Assembly: GCF_937920395.1 (NCBI RefSeq)
Contig: NZ_CALEVF010000006.1
Span: forward strand, 1-20,039
Source: an uncultured Clostridium sp.
Lineage (GTDB): Bacteria; Bacillota; Clostridia; Clostridiales; Clostridiaceae
Length of the DNA: 20,039 nucleotides
Direction: 5' to 3'
The translations under genes were made by a program, and so were the position numbers. Position 1 is the stretch's first letter, and every line of letters begins with the position of its first letter. The notes beneath the pieces were generated by a model. The model saw only the letters and a list, made by a program, of their open reading frames with translations. It did not search any database and had not been told where the DNA came from. Positions 7,427 through 14,100 of the stretch are shown piece after piece.

Positions 7427-7741
7427 CTATAATAATTTTAGCCAATCTCTTTTATTATATAATATTCTAATAATCGTAACTGTATTGCTCTGCTCAGTGA
7501 TAATATAAAACACAATATAGCTATCTACTAAAAATTTTCTTATTCTTTTATATGCCAATCTATCATCAAATACTAAGGCATTTCTTAATGGCATATCTTC
7601 TAAGGTAATAATTTCTTTAGCTATTTTCAAAACCACCTTTTGTGAGGTTTCAGGTTCTAAAAGCTCTTTAGATATATATGCACCAATTTCATATAAGTCT
7701 TTTTCAGCAGGTTCAGTAATTTGTATATTATAGGTACTCAT
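7427..7741 (-). CDS. RelE/ParE-superfamily type II toxin
   Basis: This 104-residue protein is the toxin of a type II toxin-antitoxin pair. It has the RelE/ParE fold signature: an N-terminal beta strand (YNIQITEPAEKDL) followed by helices with YISKELLEPETSQKV, a PLRN segment in the middle, then RKFLVDSYIVFYII and the C-terminal strand ending in ILYNKRDWLKLL, the common (R)xLYxxRDWxxLL ending. RelE-type members cleave mRNA on the ribosome and ParE-type members act on gyrase; the sequence does not decide between them. The ATG begins one base after the antitoxin stop (TAA-A-ATG), with only a weak ribosome site inside the antitoxin end, so translation is probably coupled. The reading frame is intact, which suggests a working antitoxin. 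Confidence 0.92.
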   Translation of the reverse strand: MSTYNIQITEPAEKDLYEIGAYISKELLEPETSQKVVLKIAKEIITLEDMPLRNALVFDDRLAYKRIRKFLVDSYIVFYIITEQSNTVTIIRILYNKRDWLKLL

Positions 7742-7742
7742 T

Positions 7743-8000
7743 TTATAAATCTTTCTGTATGTCAGCTAACGCTTCTTTGAAAGGTCTTACTTTTTTCTTC
7801 TGCATCGCTTCTACACCTTCGTCAATTAATTTATACAATTCAAATTTACCTACAAGTTTTTCATAAGTTTCAATGCTCATAACTGCTAAATCACCTTTAC
7901 CATTTTTAGTAATATACACTGGCTCATTATACTCATGGCAGAATTGTGATATTTCAGCATATTTATTTCTTAAATCTGAGCTTGGTATTATTGATGGCAT
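7743..8000 (-). CDS. Phd/YefM-family antitoxin
   Basis: This 85-residue antitoxin should bind and neutralise the toxin encoded one base downstream and repress their shared promoter. The N-terminal part (MPSIIPSSDLRNKYAEISQF, then EPVYITKNGKGDLAVMSIETYEKL) is the Phd/YefM DNA-binding and dimerisation domain. The rest, from about residue 50, is a charged helical tail (YKLIDEGVEAMQKKKVRPFK) of the kind that wraps the toxin. The start is the ATG at 8000 with GGGAGG upstream; the GTG nine bases earlier lies inside that ribosome site. The gene is first in the operon, as is usual for this family. The pair is small, complete and not next to any visible mobile element. Confidence 0.92.
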   Translation of the reverse strand: MPSIIPSSDLRNKYAEISQFCHEYNEPVYITKNGKGDLAVMSIETYEKLVGKFELYKLIDEGVEAMQKKKVRPFKEALADIQKDL

Positions 8001-8020
8001 AAAATACACCTCCCACTTTA

Positions 8021-8058
8021 CATATCAATATTGTATCATTATTTCGATATGCAATCAA
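8021..8058 (-). promoter_or_regulatory. Toxin-antitoxin promoter with overlapping dyad operator
   Basis: TTGATT, a 17-bp spacer and TACAAT form a sigmaA promoter (8030-8058). An imperfect inverted repeat, CATATCAATA at 8021-8030 and TTTCGATATG at 8042-8051 (8 of 10 positions symmetric), covers the -10 hexamer and the spacer. That placement suits autorepression by the antitoxin-toxin complex. Confidence 0.65.
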
Positions 8059-8145
8059 GTCTTAAAGATAGAATTTTAAATTTCAGATACTAATAAGTAT
8101 ATGTGAAAAAATTAGACCTACTACCGTAGCCATATTAAAAAACAT

Positions 8146-8181
8146 GGAAACACCTTATACTAAAATGTATTAGGCGTTTCC
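8146..8181 (-). terminator. Imperfect 15-bp hairpin with T-run on the minus strand
   Basis: GGAAACACCTTATAC and GTATTAGGCGTTTCC pair over 15 bp with two mismatches around a 6-nt loop. On the minus strand the stem is followed after two bases by a run of six Ts, so it looks like a terminator for leftward transcription, possibly read-through from trpS and the repeat cluster, protecting the toxin-antitoxin promoter. Confidence 0.55.
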
Positions 8182-8293
8182 TTTGTATAAATCCAATGTT
8201 ATTTATAGTTTAAATATTAATATTTTATAACTAACCACTAAAACATTTTGGTAAAACACCTTAAGTGTTTAGATGTTAATATATACGTTATCA

Positions 8294-8611
8294 TCTCTTT
8301 CACTTCCACAAGGTTCCATTCATAATAATATGTAATTTTTCTGGAGTGGCTTGCAAAATAAAATAAGTAACATTGAATTTTTATCTTAGTAATATTATCT
8401 TGCACTACCAGCAATATAGCTTAAATAATTGTATAAGTTTTCTCCGAAGTGACTTGCAAAAGAGACGTAGAAACTATTGAAATCCCATTTATGAATTCTT
8501 CTTTTGCACTTCCCACCATATACCTTAGATAAATATATAAGTTGTTTCCTGAGTGACTTGAAAATGAAGCGAGAGGATTATTAAATTTCAATTTAGAAAT
8601 TCTTCTTTTGC
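8294..8611. repeat. Tandem degenerate ~104-bp stem-loop repeats (three copies plus a partial one)
   Basis: Units anchored on AGTGACTTG (AGTGGCTTG in the first) begin at 8345, 8448 and 8552, spaced 103 and 104 bp. A part copy precedes them from about 8294 (CACTTCC at 8301). The second and third units share ATTCTTCTTTTGCA at the same relative position (8495-8508 and 8599-8612). In the second unit GCAAAAGA (8456-8463) pairs perfectly with TCTTTTGC (8500-8507); the first unit can pair similarly with one mismatch. No convincing reading frame runs through them. They may be non-coding structured RNA or degenerate repeats; no known family is recognised. Confidence 0.6.
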
Positions 8612-8701
8612 AAATATAAAATTCACGTAAGCCTGACAGGATGTCAGGCTAGCGAACCCGAGACAGGACGTCGAGTGTGAGCGCTAGAGAATTTTATATT
8701 T
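8612..8701. repeat. GC-rich palindromic element with 13-bp inverted ends
   Basis: AAATATAAAATTC (8612-8624) and its exact complement (8689-8701) flank a core of 64 bp that is far richer in G and C than its surroundings. Inside, AGCCTGACA and TGTCAGGCT form a 9-bp hairpin with a GGA loop (8630-8650), and CTAGCG and CGCTAG form an outer pair (8649-8654 and 8682-8687) around a second ACAGGA-containing loop. The repeated ACAGGA loops suggest a structured repeat or a small MITE-like insertion. No coding capacity is seen. Confidence 0.6.
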
Positions 8702-8765
8702 TCAAAATATTAGGATTTCTTAATGGGATTTTCAGTTTCAAGCTCATTTGCAAGGCATTTCGGTG
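8702..8765 (-). repeat. Inverted copy of the ~104-bp repeat
   Basis: Read on the minus strand this stretch has CTTGCAAATGAG, then GAAACTGAAAATCCCATT (rc of 8722-8739), closely matching GAAACTATTGAAATCCCATT of the second direct unit (8470-8489). Together with the third direct unit and the 13-bp ends of the GC-rich element it makes a long imperfect inverted repeat spanning about 8551-8765. Confidence 0.55.
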
Positions 8766-8775
8766 ATTTATACTA

Positions 8776-9774
8776 TTATCTAGGTATAAAGCCTATTTTC
8801 TTTTGCATTTTTCTTAATGTTTTATTTGCAACATAGTTAGCCTTTTCCGCACCTTTTTTATAAATTTCTTCTAAATATGCTTTTTTACCTATGTATTCCT
8901 TAATTTTAATCTGTATAGGCTCAAGCTCTGAAACTACTGCTTCTGCTACATCTTTTTTAAACTGAGCATATCCTTGACCTTCATATTTTGCTTCTATCTC
9001 CTCAACAGACATACCAGTTATAGTCATTAATATTGTCATTAAATTTCTAACACCTAGTTGCTCATCATTAAACTTAACTATTCCTAGACTATCCGTAACT
9101 GCTCTATTTATTTTTTTTCTTATAACTTCTGGTGGATCCATTATTAAAATAAATCCATTAACATTTTCTCCTGATTTAGACATCTTCTTCGTAGGTTCTT
9201 GTAAGTCCATTACCTTAGCTCCTGCTTTGCCTATATATGGTTCAGGTATTACAAATGTATCACTATATGTTTTGTTAAATCTTTCAGCTATGTCCCTAGC
9301 AATTTCAAGATGTTGAAGTTGATCTTTTCCTACAGGTACTAAATTAGTTTGATATAATAAAATATCTGCTGCCATTAGTACAGGATAAATAAGTAGCCCC
9401 GCTCCTATACTTCCTGCACTGTTTTGTGATTTAACTTTATATTGAGTCATTCTGCTTAATTCTCCCATGTAAGTAGAACAAGTTAAAAGCCAAGTTGCTT
9501 CACTATGAGCTGGAATGTGTGATTGAATAAACATAGTGTTTTTCTCAGGGTCAATACCAGCAGCTAAGTAAATAGCTAATAATTCTAAAGTTCTTCGCCT
9601 AAGATCTTTCGGTTCTTGCTTTACTGTTATTGCATGCAAATCCACCACACAAAAATAGCATTCATATTCATCTTGTAATTTAACCCAATTTTTTATTGCT
9701 CCTAAATAATTTCCTAGGGTTAAGTCACCTGAAGGTTGAATTCCACTAAATATTACTTTCTTATTTTCTTCCAA
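8776..9774 (-). CDS. trpS: Tryptophanyl-tRNA synthetase
   Basis: This class I aminoacyl-tRNA synthetase charges tRNA-Trp in the cytoplasm. From the TTG at 9774 it is 332 residues, normal for bacterial TrpRS. The HIGH-type signature is in PSGDLTLGNYLGA (residues 14-26), and the KMSKS loop is at 197-201 within EPTKKMSKSGEN. Other TrpRS stretches are DLHAIT, YPVLMAADILLYQ and VPVGKDQLQHLEIARDIA. I chose the TTG because AGGAGA lies eight bases upstream of it, and MEENKKVIFSGIQPSG is a normal N-terminus; the ATG at 9783 would overlap the ribosome site with almost no spacing. The gene sits behind a T-box leader, so expression should rise when uncharged tRNA-Trp accumulates. No terminator follows closely; the next minus-strand hairpin with a T-run is at 8146-8181. 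Confidence 0.97.
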   Translation of the reverse strand: MEENKKVIFSGIQPSGDLTLGNYLGAIKNWVKLQDEYECYFCVVDLHAITVKQEPKDLRRRTLELLAIYLAAGIDPEKNTMFIQSHIPAHSEATWLLTCSTYMGELSRMTQYKVKSQNSAGSIGAGLLIYPVLMAADILLYQTNLVPVGKDQLQHLEIARDIAERFNKTYSDTFVIPEPYIGKAGAKVMDLQEPTKKMSKSGENVNGFILIMDPPEVIRKKINRAVTDSLGIVKFNDEQLGVRNLMTILMTITGMSVEEIEAKYEGQGYAQFKKDVAEAVVSELEPIQIKIKEYIGKKAYLEEIYKKGAEKANYVANKTLRKMQKKIGFIPR

Positions 9775-9804
9775 TATAAACATCTCCTATAAATAAAATA
9801 AATG

Positions 9805-10052
9805 AAAAAAGCCCTATGGATAAATCCATAGGGCGAATATACACGGTACCACCTAATACTTAGAAACTATGTTAAGGCTTCTACTCAAACAGATACACTA
9901 CGATATCCTACCTCTATAACGTAAGGTTTGCGTCAAGGACTACTGTACTTCATCCTGAGTCTTAGAGACCCATTCAATTTAAACATAATTATCGTAATCA
10001 CACCATCTACGACTCTCTAAAAATTTGTTTTTAAATTTACTTGCTTCTCATC
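9805..10052 (-). promoter_or_regulatory. T-box riboswitch leader of trpS (Trp specifier UGG)
   Basis: In the leader RNA, GAGAAGCAAGTAAAT and AGAGAGTCGTAGATGGTG mark Stem I, with a small hairpin TCGTA/TACGA. GAA-UGG-GUCUCU carries the specifier codon UGG (9970-9972), which matches the downstream trpS. The T-box sequence AGGTGGTACCGTG is at 9842-9854. A terminator follows: 10-bp perfect arms GCCCTATGGA and TCCATAGGGC at 9811-9834, then TTTTTT. Uncharged tRNA-Trp would read the specifier and pair its NCCA end with the UGGU bulge, so the antiterminator forms and trpS is transcribed. Exact 5' boundary is approximate. Confidence 0.95.
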
Positions 10053-10094
10053 AAAGACTATAACAATATAATATATTTAAAATCTCTTTAAATA

Positions 10095-10123
10095 ATATTA
10101 TACTTATTCTATTAAATTGTCAA
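10095..10123 (-). promoter_or_regulatory. SigmaA-type promoter of the T-box-trpS transcript
   Basis: Perfect TTGACA (10118-10123), a 17-bp spacer, then TAATAT (10095-10100). Transcription would start near 10088, about 35 nt before the recognisable T-box. It begins just after the stop of the superoxide reductase gene, so trpS is a separate unit. Confidence 0.8.
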
Positions 10124-10135
10124 TAGAAGTCAAAT

Positions 10136-10510
10136 TTATGCTTTCCAAAGACCATGTAAATTACAATATTCTCTTACGAATAACACTTCTTCTTCTAATT
10201 TAAATTCAGCTTCTGGTTTTTCGCCTGCTTTTAAGAATTTTCTATATACTTTATTTTCTGTGTGTACTTCAATAAATTCAATATGATGTTCTTCAAGTGA
10301 TGGATGTTGTACAGCTCCAACCTTAACTTTAATTCCACCATCTATTTTTTCTGTTACAGGAACATGTTTTTCAACTGCTGCATCTGTAGTATTTTCTACT
10401 TGAAGAGTCATATTTTGTCCACAACATACTAAAGTACCTCCAGCATTATGAACTACCTCAACTATATTACCACATATCTCACATTTATAAATTTGTCTTA
10501 ATTCAGTCAT
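10136..10510 (-). CDS. Desulfoferrodoxin-type superoxide reductase (2Fe-SOR)
   Basis: This protein reduces superoxide to hydrogen peroxide without making oxygen, as is common in anaerobes. The 124 residues contain both iron sites. The N-terminal desulforedoxin-like centre I has Cys10, Cys13, Cys29 and Cys30 (CEIC and VCCGQ). Centre II, the active site, has His49, His69, His75, Cys116 and His119 (EKHVPV, HPSLEEHH, REYCNLHGLW), with Glu47 and Lys48 next to the active site as in the Desulfovibrio protein. The start at 10510 has a near-perfect AAAGGAGG upstream; a longer frame to 10540 has no better site. It is a single-gene unit. A TATAAT at 10550-10555 is the likely -10, with a poor -35 and a dyad in front of it, so peroxide or redox control is possible but unproven. 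Confidence 0.96.
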   Translation of the reverse strand: MTELRQIYKCEICGNIVEVVHNAGGTLVCCGQNMTLQVENTTDAAVEKHVPVTEKIDGGIKVKVGAVQHPSLEEHHIEFIEVHTENKVYRKFLKAGEKPEAEFKLEEEVLFVREYCNLHGLWKA

Positions 10511-10549
10511 TATTATTCCTCCTTTAAATTTAGAAACCAATAAATACTA

Positions 10550-10587
10550 ATTATATTTGTCTATTCATAACAGTTATTTATTGATAG
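10550..10587 (-). promoter_or_regulatory. Candidate promoter and dyad of the superoxide reductase gene
   Basis: TATAAT at 10550-10555 has no good -35 at 16-18 bp. Over the -35 region lies a dyad: ATAAC, one base, GTTAT (10567-10577), inside a wider imperfect repeat bounded by CTAT and ATAG (10561-10587). It may be the site of a redox regulator. It does not clearly match the PerR consensus TTATAAT-N-ATTATAA. Confidence 0.4.
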
Positions 10588-10802
10588 TTATTATATATAT
10601 TCTACATTTTTTATAAATTTCCTCTTTTTATATAGAATTTTATTTACATTTGTATTTTATGCTAACCCAATATAATATATGCAATTATATATAACGTTCC
10701 TTATATTACCTTCATTATTTTTCTATTATGTGGAACACTATATAACATCAATATATAATATAAATATAAATTCATATTATATAAACAAAGGGAGGTATTA
10801 AA

Positions 10803-11009
10803 ATGTCAACAGATCAAAAAAAAGCATATGCACCATATGAAAGAGATTTTTATGATCAGGAACCATCAGATATAAGGTCTTATTCCGAAACAGATTCTAC
10901 TATGCTACCAGATCCAGTAACTGACCCAATAGTTGCTATGAATATATCTAATGTGGAATTTGATTATACCTACTATGGTGGAGAAGAATTTGTTGATGAA
11001 GAATACTAA
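10803..11009 (+). CDS. Small acidic, tyrosine-rich protein of unknown function
   Basis: I do not recognise this 68-residue protein. It is strongly acidic (many Asp and Glu, including the end EEFVDEEY), with tyrosines throughout and few basic residues, all near the N-terminus (DQKKAYAPYERDFYD). A proline-rich middle part reads LPDPVTDPIVAMN. No cysteine, signal peptide or hydrophobic segment is present, so it should be soluble and perhaps largely unstructured. It has a near-ideal ribosome site, GGGAGG, seven bases before the ATG, and ends close to a strong terminator, so I take it as a real gene. Upstream, CATATTATA at 10773-10781 resembles sporulation sigma -10 elements (CATAnnnTA), but it lies almost on the ribosome site. 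A spore-associated protein is one possibility and is a guess. The last codons are the first unit of a 22-bp tandem repeat. Confidence 0.7.
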   Translation: MSTDQKKAYAPYERDFYDQEPSDIRSYSETDSTMLPDPVTDPIVAMNISNVEFDYTYYGGEEFVDEEY

Positions 11010-11088
11010 ATTTTTCTATAAGGAAGATTAACTTCTTCTATGAAGAAGATTAATTTCTTTTGTAAAAAAGACTATCCTCTTTATAAAA
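11001..11088 (+). repeat. Four degenerate 22-bp tandem repeats at the 3' end of the small acidic gene
   Basis: Units at 11001-11022, 11023-11044, 11045-11066 and 11067-11088. The middle two are closest (GAAGATTAACTTCTTCTATG against GAAGATTAATTTCTTTTGTA at their starts); the first matches the second at 16 of 22 positions and contains the last codons and stop of the gene. Part of the array can fold as CTTCTTC-TAT-GAAGAAG. Confidence 0.5.
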
Positions 11089-11117
11089 CCATCTAACTTT
11101 TAAATGTATAAAATGTT

Positions 11118-11157
11118 AAAAACAGATGACTTCATTTTAGAAGTCATCTGTTTTTTT
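11118..11157. terminator. Strong bidirectional rho-independent terminator
   Basis: Perfect arms of 16 bp including the A/T tails (core ACAGATGACTTC and GAAGTCATCTGT) enclose a 6-nt loop. T-runs flank it on both strands. It serves the rightward small acidic gene and the leftward glucan synthase gene, whose TAA (11156-11158) overlaps the hairpin's edge. Confidence 0.92.
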
Positions 11158-14100
11158 AAATTATAACATCAACTTTATGAACCCCATCAATAAACGGCAC
11201 TAACCCGTCACTACATAAGTTACCATCAAGCCATATTCCTTTGTCTCCAATGCGTTTAACCTCGATTACATATTCATAATTATCTTTTTTATAAATAATC
11301 TCATAATTTGGCCATTCCGCTGGGACGCAAGGCTCAATAGTAAATCCTTTTCCCTCCTTTAATTTAAGACCTAAAATAGCTTCTATTCCGGTTCTATACA
11401 TCCATCCTGAAGTTCCAGTATACCAACTCCAACCTCCTCTTCCTACATGAGGTTCTTTTCCGTATACATCAGCAGTCATTACATATGGCTCTGTTTTAAA
11501 TCTCTCACACTCAGGCAGAGTTTTTGTATGATTTATAGGATTTATCATGTTATAAAGTTTTACTGCTGTATCACCTTTATAGAGTTTAGCAAAAGCAAGA
11601 ATTACCCAAGTAGCAGCATGTGTATATTGCCCGCCATTTTCCCTAACTCCAGGAACATACCCTTTAATATAACCAGGCTCCAAAGAAGATTTGCTAAAAG
11701 GTGGAGTCAATAGTAATATCATTCCATTATCTTCTTTTATTAAATAACGCTCTAATGACTTCATCGCCTCTGTCGCTCTTTCTTTATCTGCTGCACCAGA
11801 TATTACTGCCCAGGACTGAGATAGCGAATCTATCTTACATTCTTCATTTTGCGATGAACCAAGTGGCGTTCCATCATCAAAATATGCTCTTCTATACCAA
11901 TTGCCATCCCATGCATTATCCTCTAGATTTATTCTTATATACTCTTGCATATCCTTATATTTTTTAAGTTTTTCATCATCATTTTTGTATGTGCATGCCT
12001 TTAAGAAATCTGCTAATATATCATATAAGAACCAACCAAGCCATACACTTTCACCTTTCCCCTTGTTACCCACAGTACTCATTCCATCGTTCCAATCTCC
12101 ACTTCCCATGAGAGGGATATTGTGAGGTCCAAATTTAAGGGCTTTTTCTATAGCTTTTATACAATGTTCATATATACTACCTGTGAAATCTGCCCTTCCT
12201 GAAATGTTATATCTTTCATCTTCTCCTTCTGCAAGTGGTGTATCCATTAAATATTCTGCTTGTTCATTAAGGATATCAAAATCACCTGTATTTTTTATAT
12301 AATCCATAGTGACATAAGGTAGCCATAATAAATCATCCGAAAATCTTGTTCTTATTCCACTATCTACAACTGGATGCCACCAATGTTGTACATCCCCTTC
12401 AACAAATTGCCTTGAAGCACTATACAGAATTTGTTTTCTTGTCATACTCGGCTCAATCATGCTTAGTGACATAACATCCTGCAGTTGATCCCTAAATCCA
12501 TATGCTCCACCAGATTGATAAAAAGCAGTTCTTGCCCATAATCTACATACTATAGTTTGGTACATTAACCATCCATTAAGCATTAAATCCATACTCTTAT
12601 CTGGTGTCTTAACCTGAATCGTATGAAGTATTCTGTTCCAATATTTTTTAACATCTTCTAGTGCAATATCAACCTTTTTATAATCTTCAAACTCCTTTAC
12701 GACCTTTGAAATATTATCTAGATTTTCATTTTCACCAAGCATTGCTATTAATTCTATTTCCATGTTAGGCTCTAAATGAATTTTCGAAGTAACTGCAAGG
12801 CATGGATCTAGGCCCGCTCCCACATTGTTTGATAGTCTTATTCTCTTTAGGACTTCCGGATCTTGAGCACTTCCTCCTCTACCTAAAAACTCACTTCTAT
12901 CACCAGTAAAGCTTTGCTCATGCCCTCCAAATAACTTTAAATAAGACTTTAATTTACCGAAATGCTGATTGTAACAATTTGTTGCATACATATATTTTTG
13001 TTCTTCATTAATATAAGTAACTATGTGCTGAGCAGTATGCTGAGGCACTACACCCATAACAAGTTCCGCATAATAAGTTATACTTATATCCCTAGCTATA
13101 CCGCTGTTATTCTTTAGTTTTATCTTACATAACTTAACATTATGCGACATTGGAACAAACATTGTTACTTCTCCCATAATTCCAAAGACCTCGTGTTTGA
13201 AGTTTGAATACCCAAAACCATGTTCTATTAAGTATTCTCCGCCATCCCTTATAGGCTTAGGTGTAATGCTCCATATATTGCAGGCATTATCATCTCTCAA
13301 ATATATAGCTTCTGAGCATTCGTCACTTACCCAATCATTGGACCAAGTAGTAATTTTATTTTCCCGACTATTACTATTCCAAGTATAAGCTGATCCACAC
13401 TCTGATACATGGAATCCAAAATTACCATTTGAGATTACATTTATCCATGGTGCAGGAGTATTTTTAAAATCTTTAAGTAGAATGGTATAATTTTCATTTT
13501 GTAGATTAAAGCCTCCTAGTCCATTAAAATACTCTAATGGCTCCAGATTAAACTTGTAATCCTTACCCGTGAATTCATTTTTTAAAGGTTGAAGTAAGGG
13601 TATCTTTGCTAATCTCTTGCTATTATTTTGAATTTGAGATACTAACATTCCTTTGCCTGAGTCTATAACCAACCTAGCTATAGCTATTAATAGGTCTATA
13701 TCTTCGTCCATAATAGTCGCCTTATTAAGTACAAATATTCCACCAGGTTTATTTTCCTTGTCTCTTAAGTGACTTCCGCCTACTAAATCCTTAATATCAG
13801 CTTGTAATGGTTGATCATATGAGGTCATTTGAAGGTTTATTATCACCAAATCAACTCTTAATCCTTTAAGGCTTAAGTATTCATGAGCATTTATAAGTTG
13901 GCGAACTAAATCTTTATCTTTACTCTCGCGCACTATTAGAAGAATTATAGGTAAATCTCCTGAAATACCATATCCCCAAAGAGTAAATTGTCCTTTTTTT
14001 ACATTCTTTATATATTTTTCTCTTTGTCTAAATGTAGAATTTAAAAATAAAATTTTTGAAGCTATAACTTGATATAAATTTGCTTGAGTAGATTTTATAC

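Noticed and set aside
8001..8079. Rightward small frame across the toxin-antitoxin promoter (7873-8079)
   Set aside because: It is mostly antisense to the antitoxin gene, lacks a ribosome site and matches nothing recognisable.
8294..8611. The tandem repeats as a CRISPR array
   Set aside because: Units are about 104 bp, degenerate along their length, with no short identical repeats separated by unique spacers and no cas gene nearby.
9775..9783. ATG at 9783 as the trpS start
   Set aside because: It overlaps the AGGAGA ribosome site with almost no spacing, while the TTG at 9774 is spaced eight bases from it and gives the usual N-terminus.
10773..10781. Sporulation sigma-type -10 (CATATTATA) for the small acidic gene
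   Set aside because: Transcription from it would begin at the ribosome site itself, and no matching -35 was found; in AT-rich DNA the match is weak evidence.
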